From: Rhodospirillaceae bacterium
GTDB taxonomy: Bacteria; Pseudomonadota; Alphaproteobacteria; Rhodospirillales; Rhodospirillaceae
DNA: 64,000 nucleotides
Direction of reading: 5' to 3'
Assembly (NCBI GenBank): GCA_040219235.1
Contig: JAVJSV010000012.1
Location: forward strand, 372,001 to 436,000
The notes under the pieces are model-generated. The model made no database searches and was not told the origin of the DNA. It saw nothing but the letters and a program-made list of their open reading frames with translations. Made by a program: the position numbers and the translations under genes. Below are positions 1-9,609 of the stretch, one piece after another (the first letter of the stretch is position 1; each line of letters begins with the position of its first letter).

Positions 1-228
1 GCTGGTCTCCTGACCTTCGGTCATCAGTTTGATTTGACCGCGCAGTTCTGCTTGATCGCTTGCCAACCGGCTCAAGGCTTCCGTTAACCCGCTCATGTGT
101 ACGGCGGCAGTTGGGCCCGTTTTTTGGCTGTGGATGATCAGAACAAGCAGCAGTATCAATACCCCCAACGCGGCCAGAATGAGGCCAAATTCGGTGCCGC
201 TGAGCCCTAAGTGTGTTAGAAAATTCAT
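1..228 (-). CDS. rmuC: Probable RmuC-type DNA recombination protein, N-terminal part (gene runs off the left edge)
   Basis: The first 76 codons are present and start at ATG 226-228. They encode a short N-terminus, one hydrophobic helix (about residues 14-33, ending IIHSQK) and the beginning of a polar, Glu/Gln-rich stretch that looks like a coiled coil (LTEALSRLASDQAELRGQ). This is the N-terminal architecture of RmuC, a membrane-anchored protein with a coiled coil and a C-terminal nuclease-like domain that limits DNA rearrangements. rmuC commonly sits beside def-fmt in Alphaproteobacteria, which supports the call. The diagnostic C-terminal domain lies outside the window, so another membrane-anchored coiled-coil protein is possible. 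Confidence 0.55.
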   Translation of the reverse strand, partial: MNFLTHLGLSGTEFGLILAALGVLILLLVLIIHSQKTGPTAAVHMSGLTEALSRLASDQAELRGQIKLMTEGQETS

Positions 229-313
229 AGGCTTGCGCCCTGCCTTACCCGTGCCATGATGATCACCCTAACTTACACCGCACTTTGAAACCACGGCTGA
301 GAGGCCATTGTCT

Positions 314-1741
314 ATGAGGCCCATGTTTATGTCGATGCATAGAAGTTCGATTTTGAGTTTTCTTATCGCCATCTTCTTTATCTCGCCAGTTTCGGCAGAA
401 GAACTCAGTGTTCCTCCATCCGCTCGCACAGATCTCGCGGTCACGGTTTATAACGGTGATCTGGCCCTGGTGCGTGATACCCGCAAAGTGGATTTGCCGA
501 AGGGCGATAGCGAGCTTGCCTTTGCGGATGTCAGCACGAGACTTCAACCGAACACGGCGTTGCTCCAATCTGGCAGCGGCGCCTTCACGGTGAAGGAACA
601 GGTGTTCGACTTCGATGTGGTCAATCAATCCGGGTTGCTACAGGCTTCGGTTGGAAAGGAAGTCAGCATTTTCAGCGTGAATCCGGCGACCGGGAAGGAA
701 ACTGAGGTCAGAGCCATCGTTTTATCTGTTGCCAATGGCGTGGTGCTGGATATTGATGGTCGCATCACCACAGAAATTCCAGGACGATTGGTGTTTGATG
801 CGCTACCGCCTGGGGTTCGGGCCGAACCCACGCTTGTGGCGTCTATTGCCACCGAGGCCGCTGCGACAGTTGATGCTGGCTTGAGTTACCTCACCAACGG
901 CCTAACATGGCGCGCAGACTATGTGGCGGAGCTCAGTGTAGACAGTAAAACCATCGATCTCTCGGCCTGGGCAACCATTTCAAATACAACAGGAACAGAT
1001 TTTCCAGAGGCCACGCTTAAGCTTGTGGCGGGCGACATCAATCGTGTTGCTCCCGAACCAAAGATGATGCGAGCCATGGAAATGTCCGCGCGCAGCGGTC
1101 CAGTCGCAGATCAGATGCAGCAAGAAAGCCTGGCCGCGTTTCATCTCTACGCGATTGACCGCCCGGTCTCCCTGGCTGATCGGCAGACCAAGCAGTTGGC
1201 GCTGCTCTCAGCAAATCAAATCGGTGTAGAAACCGAACTTGTCAGCCGTGGGGAAGAGTATGCAACCCGCAATCCAATGAATGGCCAAGTAAGGACATCC
1301 CAAGCAACGCGCTCTTTGGTGTTTGATAATTCAATAGAGGAAGGCGTAGGCACGCCGCTGCCATCGGGCACCGTGCGTGTTTACGGACAGGATTCTACCG
1401 GCGCACTCCAATTGCTTGGCGAAGACAATGTTATGCATACGCCTATCGGACAGGAGGTTCGCTTTGCCCTCGGGCGAGATTTCGACATCACCGTTGCCCG
1501 TGAGCAAAGAGAGTTCCTAAGAGCGTCTGATCGCATCACGATCTCTGCCCATGGCATCACTGTGAGTAATGCAAAAGACACGGCACAGATTGTGCGGGTG
1601 GTTGAGCCGATGCAGGGGGACTGGGAAATCATTGAAGAAAGTATGTCTCATAAAGAATCTCAAGGTGAAGCAGAATGGGTTGTTGAGGTGCCTGCCGGTG
1701 GTGAGGTCGTGATTGACTACCGCGCGCGCGTGAGATTCTAA
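314..1741 (+). CDS. DUF4139 domain-containing secreted protein
   Basis: A 475-residue protein with an N-terminal signal peptide: a basic start, a hydrophobic run ending in FFISPVSA, then EE. The segment VTVYNGDLALVRDTRKV just after it is typical of the start of DUF4139 proteins, and the rest is a predicted beta-rich exported protein without Cys-based catalytic motifs. I chose ATG 314 because GAGAGG lies 10 bases upstream; a TTG at 308 would add two residues. Members of this family are predicted periplasmic or surface proteins of unknown biochemical role. It stands alone between the divergent rmuC-like gene and a small membrane protein gene. Confidence 0.85.
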   Translation: MRPMFMSMHRSSILSFLIAIFFISPVSAEELSVPPSARTDLAVTVYNGDLALVRDTRKVDLPKGDSELAFADVSTRLQPNTALLQSGSGAFTVKEQVFDFDVVNQSGLLQASVGKEVSIFSVNPATGKETEVRAIVLSVANGVVLDIDGRITTEIPGRLVFDALPPGVRAEPTLVASIATEAAATVDAGLSYLTNGLTWRADYVAELSVDSKTIDLSAWATISNTTGTDFPEATLKLVAGDINRVAPEPKMMRAMEMSARSGPVADQMQQESLAAFHLYAIDRPVSLADRQTKQLALLSANQIGVETELVSRGEEYATRNPMNGQVRTSQATRSLVFDNSIEEGVGTPLPSGTVRVYGQDSTGALQLLGEDNVMHTPIGQEVRFALGRDFDITVAREQREFLRASDRITISAHGITVSNAKDTAQIVRVVEPMQGDWEIIEESMSHKESQGEAEWVVEVPAGGEVVIDYRARVRF

Positions 1742-1782
1742 GGTGAGGTGCTATTTAAAGGGCTAGGTGTTATCTAAGGGAA

Positions 1783-2175
1783 ATGACTGAGCCCTTTATT
1801 TTTATTGCCTCCATCCTCCTTGCTGTTGCTGGATTAAGTCAGCTGTATGCGCCGCATCTGTGGCAAGCGTATTACGTGTGGTTGGCCTCCCGAGGTACCG
1901 CTGGTGTGCGGTTGAACGGGCTGATCAGCTTGAGTGTTGGTGGAGTTATTGTCTTTTTCCACAATGTTTGGTCTGGTCCGCCGCTGCTGTTGACCGTGAT
2001 CGGCTGGCTCCTGCTGCTGGAAAGCGCTCTATGTTTGTTTGCGCCGGGTGCTGGCTTAGCAAGTTTGTCAGAGGTTGAAGGCGGCTCACGTGTGTCGATT
2101 CTCAAAGGCACGGGCGTTGTATTAATCGTCATCAGCGGTGTTTTGGGTGTTCATGCCATCACGACCGCAGGTTGA
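1783..2175 (+). CDS. Small integral membrane protein of unknown function
   Basis: A 130-residue, very hydrophobic protein with about four predicted membrane segments (roughly residues 3-22, 43-62, 65-85 and 104-125) and almost no catalytic-looking polar residues. It follows the DUF4139 gene by 41 bases in the same direction and precedes def by 80 bases. No family is recognised. The hydrophobic periodicity and an uninterrupted frame between real genes support it as coding. Its role is unknown. Confidence 0.7.
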   Translation: MTEPFIFIASILLAVAGLSQLYAPHLWQAYYVWLASRGTAGVRLNGLISLSVGGVIVFFHNVWSGPPLLLTVIGWLLLLESALCLFAPGAGLASLSEVEGGSRVSILKGTGVVLIVISGVLGVHAITTAG

Positions 2176-2255
2176 TCTGACACGGCCACAGGTTGACCCG
2201 ACAGAGTGTCAGGACTATGTCACCAGGATAAATGCTGATCTGAGACTGATACGCT

Positions 2256-2780
2256 ATGGCAAAACGCGACATCATCATTGCTCCCGACCCACGGCTGAAG
2301 AAGACGTGTGTCCCGGTCGATACGGTTGACGCTGAGACAGCTCTCTTGATGCGCGATATGCTGGAAACCATGTATGCCGCGCCGGGTGTTGGATTGGCAG
2401 CCCCACAGGTTGGCGTTCACAAGCGCATTATTGTGGTTGATGCGGCCCGGGGCGATGACCCTCCAGCTCCATACCTTATTGCTAATCCAGAGATCATCTG
2501 GTCTTCCGAGCAAACCAAAGTGCACGAGGAAGGGTGTTTGTCTTTGCCGCAATACTACGAAGATGTTGTGCGACCTGATCAGATTCGTCTGCGGTACACG
2601 GATGAAAATAATACGACACAAGAACTTAACGCAGATGGACTACTTTCGGTCGTGATCCAGCATGAAATGGATCATCTCAATGGCGTTTTGTTTGTGGATC
2701 ATATCTCTGGCCTGAAGCGTGGCATGATTTTGCGTAAGCTCAAGAAGACCAAAAAACAAGTGGAAGCGGAGACAGATTAG
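2256..2780 (+). CDS. def: Peptide deformylase
   Basis: Removes the formyl group from the N-terminal Met of nascent proteins in the cytoplasm. All three metal-site motifs are visible: GVGLAAPQVG at residues 44-53, EGCLSLP at 92-98 (Cys94 is a metal ligand) and HEMDH at 136-140 (two His ligands and the catalytic Glu). The length of 174 residues is usual for type I deformylase. The stop is followed three bases later by fmt, so the two genes that handle the formyl cycle are almost certainly one transcript. Confidence 0.98.
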   Translation: MAKRDIIIAPDPRLKKTCVPVDTVDAETALLMRDMLETMYAAPGVGLAAPQVGVHKRIIVVDAARGDDPPAPYLIANPEIIWSSEQTKVHEEGCLSLPQYYEDVVRPDQIRLRYTDENNTTQELNADGLLSVVIQHEMDHLNGVLFVDHISGLKRGMILRKLKKTKKQVEAETD

Positions 2781-2783
2781 GAT

Positions 2784-3707
2784 ATGCGCCTAATCTTTAT
2801 GGGAACACCCGACTTCTCCGTACCGATTTTGGAAGCGTTGGCTGCTGCCCATGAAGTCATCGCTGTTTATGCACAACCGCCCAGCGTTTCTGGTCGGGGT
2901 CAAAAGCAACGCATCAGTCCTGTGCATGCGCGCGCCGACGAACTTGGTATTCCAGTCTTCACGCCAAAAAGTCTTAAGTCAGAAAAGGCTCAAACGGAAT
3001 TTGCGAGTCATAAAGCTGATGCTGCTGTTGTGGCGGCGTATGGTTTGATTTTACCGCAGGCCATTCTCGATGTGCCCCGTTTAGGCTGTCTAAATGTTCA
3101 TGCGTCCTTGTTGCCAAGGTGGCGCGGCGCGGCTCCGATTCAACGCGCGATCATGGCCGGTGATACCGAGAGCGGTGTGACGATCATGCAGATGGAAGCC
3201 GGGCTTGATACAGGGCCGGTGTTGTTGCGTGAGTCTGTGGCTATTACTGACGCGACAACGGCGGGCAGTTTACATGATGCACTGTCAGAGCTGGGCGCAC
3301 AGCTCATCGGTCCAGCTTTAAAGGGCTGTGAAAACAACACTCTTAAAGCGCAGCTTCAGCCCGATGTGGGTGTAACGTACGCCCCTAAAATTGATAAAGC
3401 GGAAGCCGCTATAGCTTTCGATAAGGCTGCAGCGGATGTCGTCAGGCATATTCATGGCTTATCGCCTTTTCCAGGTGGGTTTGTTGAAATCAATGGCCAG
3501 CGGATTAAGATTTTGCTGGCTGAAGCGGTCCCAATACCTGATTCACAGAGCGCAGAATCTGGAACGTTGTTAACTGAAGATTTTTTGATTGCGTGTGCCT
3601 CCGGAGGGATTCGCCCCCTAAGAGTGCAACGCGCGGGTAAAGGGCCAGTGGAGACCGAGGCTTTCCTGCGGGGCTTTAAGTTGCCACTGGGGACCCGGGT
3701 CGGGTAG
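2784..3707 (+). CDS. fmt: Methionyl-tRNA formyltransferase
   Basis: Transfers a formyl group from 10-formyl-tetrahydrofolate to Met-tRNA(fMet) for initiation. The start MRLIFMGTPDFSVPIL is the family N-terminus. The catalytic triad equivalent to E. coli Asn106/His108/Asp144 is present as Asn104, His106 (in NVHASLLP) and Asp142 (in GLDTGPVL). The 307 residues cover both the formyltransferase domain and the C-terminal tRNA-binding domain. It lies three bases after def, the usual pairing. Confidence 0.98.
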   Translation: MRLIFMGTPDFSVPILEALAAAHEVIAVYAQPPSVSGRGQKQRISPVHARADELGIPVFTPKSLKSEKAQTEFASHKADAAVVAAYGLILPQAILDVPRLGCLNVHASLLPRWRGAAPIQRAIMAGDTESGVTIMQMEAGLDTGPVLLRESVAITDATTAGSLHDALSELGAQLIGPALKGCENNTLKAQLQPDVGVTYAPKIDKAEAAIAFDKAAADVVRHIHGLSPFPGGFVEINGQRIKILLAEAVPIPDSQSAESGTLLTEDFLIACASGGIRPLRVQRAGKGPVETEAFLRGFKLPLGTRVG

Positions 3708-3749
3708 ACACTCCCTGAACCTTGAACAAGCCAAACCGGATTCCCACCC

Positions 3750-4310
3750 ATGTTCGGACGTCGCCGCAAAGACATTGCCCGTGGAGACCGCGTTCATCTC
3801 TTTGCGCCCAGCCGCGAAGCAGGTGGGGATTACCTGGCGATGACCCGGTCAAATGTAAAGTATCACCAGCCGTGGGTTTTTCCGGCAACCGACGCGGGTC
3901 GTTATAAAATGTATCTGGAGCGTGTGAACAATGGTCGCACGCATGGCTTTTTTGTCGGGCAAAATGATGACGACAGGTTGATCGGTGTCATTAATATCAA
4001 CGATGTCGTTATGGGCGGTTTTCAATCCGGGTCGCTAGGCTACTACGCAGATCTCGATGTGGCCGGAACGGGACTCATGATGGAAGGCTTAGCTCTTGTG
4101 TTGGATCATGCCTTTACAGCCCTTGGCATGCATCGTCTTGAGGCCAATGTGCAACCCGCCAATGCTGCATCTATTGGCTTGATTCGAAAGCTCGGTTTTA
4201 GAAAAGAGGGCTTCTCGCCAAAGTTTCTGCAAATCGACGGGATTTGGCGCGACCACGAACGCTGGGCGATGCTCAGTGAAGATTGGCTGGCAGCGGCGGG
4301 GCAGTATTAG
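3750..4310 (+). CDS. GNAT family N-acetyltransferase (RimJ/RimL type)
   Basis: A 186-residue acetyltransferase of the GNAT fold. The RimJ/RimL pattern is clear: an acceptor-side N-terminus, GVININDVV in the central strand, and a C-terminal segment HRLEANVQPANAASIGLIRKLGFRKEG, in which the Asn-Ala-Ala-Ser and LGF motifs contact acetyl-CoA in this family. Family members acetylate the alpha-amino group of ribosomal proteins or other amines; the substrate here is unknown. It sits between fmt and truA, with truA starting one base after its stop, so the genes are probably cotranscribed. Confidence 0.9.
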   Translation: MFGRRRKDIARGDRVHLFAPSREAGGDYLAMTRSNVKYHQPWVFPATDAGRYKMYLERVNNGRTHGFFVGQNDDDRLIGVININDVVMGGFQSGSLGYYADLDVAGTGLMMEGLALVLDHAFTALGMHRLEANVQPANAASIGLIRKLGFRKEGFSPKFLQIDGIWRDHERWAMLSEDWLAAAGQY

Positions 4311-4311
4311 A

Positions 4312-5055
4312 GTGCCAAGATTCAAGCTCACCATTGAATACGACGGAACCAATTATTGCGGATGGCAACGGCAGTTGAACGGCTTGTCCGTGCAACAGGT
4401 TCTGGAAGAGGCTGCCTCAGCCTACTGTCAGACAAAAATCATTGTTCACGGCGCAGGCCGCACGGATGCAGGTGTTCATGCCCTGGCGCAAGTTGCGCAT
4501 GTGGATCTTTCCCGCAATGACTCGGGCCGTAAAGTACAAGACGCACTCAATGCTTTAGCGCGACCTCATCCGATTGCTGTGGTCAAGGCAGAAGAGGTGG
4601 CTGATGGTTTTCATGCCCGCTTTGATGCCTGCGAACGGAGATACGTTTATCGCATTCTCACCCGCCGCGCGCCGGCTGCACTCGACAAAGACCGGGTGTG
4701 GTGGTTATCCCGTGACCTTGATGTTGATGCCATGCATAAGGCCGCCCAGCGCCTGGTTGGGGAGCATGATTTTTCGTCTTTCCGCGCAACCGAGTGCCAA
4801 GCCAAAACGCCGGTTAAAACCCTCTATGCGCTAGATGTCAGCCGTCAGGGTGAGACTATTGAAGTGTATGCTAAAGCCCCCTCCTTTCTGCATCACCAAG
4901 TGCGCAACATGGTAGGGACCTTGAGTTTGGTCGGTGAAGGCAAATGGACCGCAGCTGATGTCAGTGCGGCCCTGGCAGCAAAAAACCGTGCAGCAGGTGG
5001 CCCGACTGCTCCTCCGGGCGGCTTGTATCTTACAGAAGTCCGCTACCCTAGCTAG
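4312..5055 (+). CDS. truA: tRNA pseudouridine(38-40) synthase TruA
   Basis: Converts uridines 38-40 in the tRNA anticodon arm to pseudouridine. The start VPRFKLTIEYDGTNYCGWQ is the canonical N-terminus, and the catalytic Asp is Asp52 in GRTDAGVHA. I placed the start at GTG 4312, one base after the acetyltransferase stop and preceded by a purine-rich GGCGGGG. An upstream in-frame GTG at 4276 would add 12 residues not expected in the family. The product is 247 residues, normal length. Its last eight bases overlap the end of the convergent membrane protein gene. Confidence 0.97.
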   Translation: MPRFKLTIEYDGTNYCGWQRQLNGLSVQQVLEEAASAYCQTKIIVHGAGRTDAGVHALAQVAHVDLSRNDSGRKVQDALNALARPHPIAVVKAEEVADGFHARFDACERRYVYRILTRRAPAALDKDRVWWLSRDLDVDAMHKAAQRLVGEHDFSSFRATECQAKTPVKTLYALDVSRQGETIEVYAKAPSFLHHQVRNMVGTLSLVGEGKWTAADVSAALAAKNRAAGGPTAPPGGLYLTEVRYPS

Positions 5056-5620
5056 ACAGCATTCTAAGCGTGACCTGACCAACCAGCAGGGTCAGCAGGA
5101 TGTCGAGCACCACAATGCCGATTCCAGTACCCAGCGTGACCCTTAATCCCTCGCGGGCAATAAAGGCCGCGTACGTCACATAAGCGACAAAGATCATGCT
5201 GTCGAAAAAGCCGGAGATCGCCAGTGGCAGCAACTCAAGTTGCGATAAGATAATGATTGGCATGGCGATAAGGCCAACCGCCAACTGAAACCAGTTGTAG
5301 GCGACCACGTAACGGAAAAACTCTGCGTTACGGTCTAATAGCTTGACCACAGACAGCATGGCAACCGGATAGAGGAGCCAAAGCGTAATGTACTCAAGTC
5401 CTTCAACAAAAAACATGCGCAGTGCAGCCGGGGGTTGCTCGGCTGTCATGTACACGCTGATCTGGTAGATCGCCTGCAATGGGGCAACAAATGCTGCAGC
5501 AATAAACGAGCGCCAGAAGCCTTGCTCTGTCGCATTAAAAAAATCGAAGGCTTTGTCGTCCCAGCGGGCAATACGCCACAGGCCGTAGAGCGCACTGGCA
5601 GCTTCTTTGGTGCTAATCAT
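5048..5620 (-). CDS. Multi-pass membrane protein, Yip1-like, of unknown function
   Basis: A 190-residue protein with a short cytoplasmic N-terminus (MISTKEAASALYGLWRIARWD) and about five hydrophobic segments between residues 35 and 188. The shape resembles Yip1/YIPF-like bacterial membrane proteins, but I cannot name a family with certainty. It lies ten bases downstream of dapE on the same strand and probably shares the dapD-dapE transcript. It converges on truA with an eight-base overlap. Confidence 0.75.
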   Translation of the reverse strand: MISTKEAASALYGLWRIARWDDKAFDFFNATEQGFWRSFIAAAFVAPLQAIYQISVYMTAEQPPAALRMFFVEGLEYITLWLLYPVAMLSVVKLLDRNAEFFRYVVAYNWFQLAVGLIAMPIIILSQLELLPLAISGFFDSMIFVAYVTYAAFIAREGLRVTLGTGIGIVVLDILLTLLVGQVTLRMLSS

Positions 5621-5629
5621 GGAGCGTGA

Positions 5630-6808
5630 TCATGATGAAAAGAAGCTCTGAAGAATACGTTTGTAGATTTCTGTCAGATCGTTCAAGTCGTTCAACGCCA
5701 CCCGCTCATCAGACTTATGCATGGTCAGGCCAACAAGGCCAAACTCGCAGACAGGACATGCAGCGCGAATAAACCGTGCATCAGATGTGCCGCCGCTGGT
5801 CGAGAGTTCAGGTGTTTTTTGTGTTACGGCCTTTACGGCCTCCGCAATCAATGTGCTGAGTGCGCCCGGTGGTGTGACGAAAGACTCGCCGCTGATTTGA
5901 ATGTCCAGGTCATACACTGCGCCGTTGCTTACGGCATCCAAAGTCGTGCGAAGCCATTCGGAGAGGCTTGCGCCGGTATGACTGTCGTTAAACCGAATAT
6001 TGAATGCCAATCGCGCATTTGCCGGGATGACGTTGGTTGCGTCATTGCCAACATCGATCGACGTTAGGGTCAAGGTTGAGGGTTGGAATGTTTCTGTTCC
6101 CTCGTCCAGCGGTTGGGCTGTCAACGCGTTGGCATATCTCAACAGCGCCGTGATGGGGTTGTCTGCCAAATGTGGGTAGGCAGCGTGACCCTGTGTGCCG
6201 AAGGCGGTCAGCTTTCCATTCAGGCTGCCGCGCCGCCCGATCTTGATCATTTCACCGAGATGGGTGGGGTTTGTTGGCTCACCCACCAGGCAGGCATCCA
6301 GAACTTCACCACGCGCCTTTAACCAGTCCAACACCTTCTTGGTACCGTTGATGGCGGGGCCTTCCTCATCACCGGTGACAAGGAAACTGATGGAGCCAGG
6401 CGGCTGGTCGTTTTCATCGAGATAGCGTGTTGTCGCTGCTACGAAGCTGGCAATGGCCCCTTTCATGTCAGCCGCACCGCGCCCGTATAGATGCTCGTTT
6501 ATCACATCCCCTGCAAAAGGGTCTGTGGTCCATCCATTGCCGACGGGCACCACATCTGTATGTCCGGCAAAGCAAAAGTTTGGAGCTGCCGTGCCGAGAC
6601 GTGCATACAAATTATCGACGGGCGCTGTGCCGTTTTCTTCAAAAGGCAAGCGATGACACGTAAAGCCCAATGCTTTAAGCGCTGCTTCGAGCACATCTAA
6701 TGCTCCAGCGTCCTCAGGCGTGACGCTGGCGCAGCGAATCAGCGCTTGGGCCAGGGGCAGTGGCTCTTTAAGGGTGACGCGCTCGAAGTGCGCCGGGACA
6801 TCAGTCAT
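5630..6808 (-). CDS. dapE: Succinyl-diaminopimelate desuccinylase
   Basis: Hydrolyses N-succinyl-LL-diaminopimelate in the lysine and peptidoglycan precursor pathway. It is an M20 metallopeptidase-fold enzyme of 392 residues. The metal and catalytic residues are visible: His83 in [10 protein letters not shown], Asp114 in GAADMKG, and the Glu pair in GDEEG at 147-150. A C-terminal metal His lies in [10 protein letters not shown]. Its ATG shares four bases with the end of dapD (ATGA), so the two are translationally coupled. Confidence 0.97.
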   Translation of the reverse strand: MTDVPAHFERVTLKEPLPLAQALIRCASVTPEDAGALDVLEAALKALGFTCHRLPFEENGTAPVDNLYARLGTAAPNFCFAGHTDVVPVGNGWTTDPFAGDVINEHLYGRGAADMKGAIASFVAATTRYLDENDQPPGSISFLVTGDEEGPAINGTKKVLDWLKARGEVLDACLVGEPTNPTHLGEMIKIGRRGSLNGKLTAFGTQGHAAYPHLADNPITALLRYANALTAQPLDEGTETFQPSTLTLTSIDVGNDATNVIPANARLAFNIRFNDSHTGASLSEWLRTTLDAVSNGAVYDLDIQISGESFVTPPGALSTLIAEAVKAVTQKTPELSTSGGTSDARFIRAACPVCEFGLVGLTMHKSDERVALNDLNDLTEIYKRILQSFFSS

Positions 6809-7647
6809 TCGCGTAATAACTCATTGATAGAAACTTTGGAGCGCGTTTTCGCATCGACGCGTTTGACGATCACGGCGCAATATAGACTCGGGCCTGGTGA
6901 CCCATCTGGCAGAGGCTTGCCGGGCAGGGCGCCGGGCACAACCACAGAATAAGCTGGCACGCGGCCCATAAATATCTCGCCGGTGTTGCGGTCGATAATT
7001 TTCGTTGACGAGCCAATGAATACGCCCATGGACAGAACGGCCCCTTCTTCCACCACGACTCCTTCAACCACTTCAGAGCGAGCGCCGATAAAGCAATTGT
7101 CTTCAATGATGACCGGGCTGGCTTGTAAGGGTTCAAGGACACCCCCAATTCCAGCGCCACCTGATAAGTGGACATTTTTGCCAATCTGCGCGCAGCTTCC
7201 CACAGTGGCCCAGGTGTCGACCATAGTACCTTCGCCGACATAAGCGCCTAAATTTACAAAACTAGGCATAAGAACCACACCGGGGGCGATGTAAGCCGAA
7301 TGTCGCACAACCGCGCTCGGGACAGCGCGAAAACCGGCTTTAGAGAATTCAGCTTCGGTCCAGTCCTTAAATTTCGAAGGGACTTTATCCCACCACATGC
7401 CATCATCTGGTCCGCCATTTTGCAGCCGCATGGCGTTCAAACTAAAGGAGAGCAGAACTGCCTTTTTGCACCATTCGTTGACGATCCATTTCCCGCCACT
7501 CTTTTCGGCAACCCGCACAGCGCCACTGTCCAGGAGGCTTAGGGTTTCGACGACGGCCTCTCTTTGGTCGCCGGTGGTCGTGGTGGAAATGCTCTCGCGG
7601 GCATCCCAGGCGCTTTCAACGCGGTCTTGTAAGGCTTTGATGTTCAT
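6805..7647 (-). CDS. dapD: 2,3,4,5-tetrahydropyridine-2,6-dicarboxylate N-succinyltransferase
   Basis: Succinylates tetrahydrodipicolinate using succinyl-CoA, two steps before dapE in the same pathway. The central part (about residues 100-240) contains imperfect hexapeptide repeats such as [19 protein letters not shown], which form the left-handed beta-helix of this acyltransferase family. I chose ATG 7647 (MNIKALQ), which has GGGAG upstream; an in-frame ATG at 7665 would add six residues. The product is 280 residues, normal length. A promoter candidate lies at 7711-7738. Confidence 0.96.
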   Translation of the reverse strand: MNIKALQDRVESAWDARESISTTTTGDQREAVVETLSLLDSGAVRVAEKSGGKWIVNEWCKKAVLLSFSLNAMRLQNGGPDDGMWWDKVPSKFKDWTEAEFSKAGFRAVPSAVVRHSAYIAPGVVLMPSFVNLGAYVGEGTMVDTWATVGSCAQIGKNVHLSGGAGIGGVLEPLQASPVIIEDNCFIGARSEVVEGVVVEEGAVLSMGVFIGSSTKIIDRNTGEIFMGRVPAYSVVVPGALPGKPLPDGSPGPSLYCAVIVKRVDAKTRSKVSINELLRE

Positions 7648-7710
7648 AGTTTTTATTGCTCCCATGGGCGGTGGCGCTGATCGCTGAAACGCACGTCACA
7701 AAGTTGGCAG

Positions 7711-7738
7711 ACCATAGCCACAGCCCCGATCAAGTCAA
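7711..7738 (-). promoter_or_regulatory. Candidate sigma-70 promoter for dapD-dapE
   Basis: Read on the minus strand, TTGACT (7738-7733) and TATGGT (7716-7711) are separated by 16 bases. This is close to the TTGACA/TATAAT consensus and lies about 65 bases upstream of the dapD start, in the divergent gap with the diguanylate cyclase gene. No operator is evident. Prediction from sequence only. Confidence 0.5.
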
Positions 7739-7902
7739 CGGCCTCCATCGCGTCTTATTTGAGTCATACGGTGATCATTGCGCGAAATGATTGCGGGGGA
7801 AAACCGTTTCACAAATTGCGCCAGTCTCGGTATAAAAAGATCATATTTTTCAAACTGTTGCACGATTAGAATGATTGGCTCGGTTTGAAACGGGGGGCAG
7901 TG

Positions 7903-9609
7903 ATGGGTAAGACGGTCGATACAGATGCCACAGACCCTGGCGGGGGATATGTTCTGGCGAGTGCTAGTTTTGACCTCTATCAAGAACCACTCTTCCAGCT
8001 TTCCGGGGCTGGTTCTTTGTCAGCCCTTAATCCGCCGGCCGAAGTTTTTCTGGCGGCCATTGATGAGCAGACGAAGGACCTCATTTCTCAAAGCGCAGCG
8101 CCAGCGATCAATGGGCGTCCTCTGGTCGAGCAAATCGAGATTGCTGGAGCGAACGGACCGCAAACGCTTCACCTCACAGTTATGCCTTTAGAGGGGGGGG
8201 GTGCGTCTATTTTGATGCGGGATGCTACTTTAGAAACATCACTGCGTTTGGCCCTAGTTGATTCTCGCCAGCGCTACAAAGATTTCGTCGATATATCTAC
8301 AGATTTTGCCTGGGAAACCAATACAGATCATCGGTTTGCGTTTGTCTCGCCGCGCGGTGGCCTTGGATACGCAGCGTCTGATTTGCTTGAGATTGACCCA
8401 GAAAAACTGGCGATGGAGTTTTCCAGCGGTGGCCACTCTCCATTCTTTACGCACCGGCGGTTGGAAAATAATGAGGTGTGGCTGAAGCGAGCTGATGGTC
8501 GGTCGGCTTGTGTGGTGATTTCCGCAATGCCGTTGGAAACGGCTGATGGCACGTGGCGTGGTGCGCGCGGTGTCTGCCGCGACGTAACAGAATCACGCGA
8601 AAGAGAAGCAACGTTAGCCCGTGTCCGAAATCGCGAGCGGGTGTTGACGCGCATCGTTCGATCATTCCGCGATGAGGTGAATCCTGAGAACATGCTTGCG
8701 TCAGCGGCGGAGACTCTTGCGCGGGGTCTGGGCGCGGAGTGCTGTCAGATTTTTCGCCTAACGTCTCAGGACCCATCTGATGACGGCGGTTATACATTTA
8801 AGAACTTCACAGTGGCCGGAACCTATGGTCACGTCGAAGGGGATTCTCATCGGCCGATATTGGACTCCCTCGCTGCCGGAGCAGGTGCTGCTGAAATAAG
8901 TAAAGAAAACTGGCAAATACTGGCAGCGCCTGCCCGCTATCAAGGGGTTCTAAATGGTGCCGTAATACTCTGGCGACGGGTCGAGCGCGGCCCGTGGAAC
9001 GATGATGACCGCTTGCTGATTGGCGATATTGCCAATCAGATTGGCATTACAATTGAGCAACTGGTTCATCATGAGCGTATCCTCAAGATTTCTCGAACCG
9101 ATGCGATGACGGGCCTTTTGAATCGCGGTGCATTTTTAGAAGCATTGACGCGACAATTACACCGTCTGGGCCGTGCGCCAGATGATGCGGCCTTGATGTA
9201 TGTTGACCTTGATAACTTCAAGGCCGTGAATGACACCAAAGGCCATCAGGCAGGCGATGAAGCTCTAATGAAATTGCGTGATATTCTGGTAACTCAAACG
9301 CGACCAACAGATTTAGTGTGTAGACTTGGGGGGGACGAGTTTGCAGTCTTCCTGAATGGCGCGAACAGAGAGATCGCTGAAAACCGCGCCAGAAAATTTC
9401 TAGAGGTCGCGCAGGAACTTCGGGAGTATTCTGCGTCACCAGATAAACCCCTTGGTATGTCTATTGGGATTGCAGTTCTGGTGCGCAATCACCCTGAACC
9501 CTTAGATGAGTTACTGGCGCGCGCGGACAGTGCCATGTATGACGCTAAAAAATCAGGCAAGGGGCAATTTTCCATTGCAGCGCCTCCGAAAGAAGCGTCA
9601 GCATCATGA
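7903..9609 (+). CDS. PAS/GAF sensor diguanylate cyclase
   Basis: A 568-residue cytoplasmic protein predicted to make cyclic di-GMP. It has an N-terminal region with little recognisable structure (1-115), a PAS-like domain (about 120-230, starting near RYKDFVDISTDFAWETN), a GAF-like domain (about 240-390) and a C-terminal GGDEF domain. The active motif is intact (RLGGDEF near residue 475), and the product-inhibition I-site RxxD is present as RPTD exactly five residues before it. No membrane segment is seen. I chose ATG 7903, preceded by GGGGGG; a TTG at 7885 would add six residues. It shares an ATGA overlap with the DUF2336 gene downstream. Confidence 0.93.
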   Translation: MGKTVDTDATDPGGGYVLASASFDLYQEPLFQLSGAGSLSALNPPAEVFLAAIDEQTKDLISQSAAPAINGRPLVEQIEIAGANGPQTLHLTVMPLEGGGASILMRDATLETSLRLALVDSRQRYKDFVDISTDFAWETNTDHRFAFVSPRGGLGYAASDLLEIDPEKLAMEFSSGGHSPFFTHRRLENNEVWLKRADGRSACVVISAMPLETADGTWRGARGVCRDVTESREREATLARVRNRERVLTRIVRSFRDEVNPENMLASAAETLARGLGAECCQIFRLTSQDPSDDGGYTFKNFTVAGTYGHVEGDSHRPILDSLAAGAGAAEISKENWQILAAPARYQGVLNGAVILWRRVERGPWNDDDRLLIGDIANQIGITIEQLVHHERILKISRTDAMTGLLNRGAFLEALTRQLHRLGRAPDDAALMYVDLDNFKAVNDTKGHQAGDEALMKLRDILVTQTRPTDLVCRLGGDEFAVFLNGANREIAENRARKFLEVAQELREYSASPDKPLGMSIGIAVLVRNHPEPLDELLARADSAMYDAKKSGKGQFSIAAPPKEASAS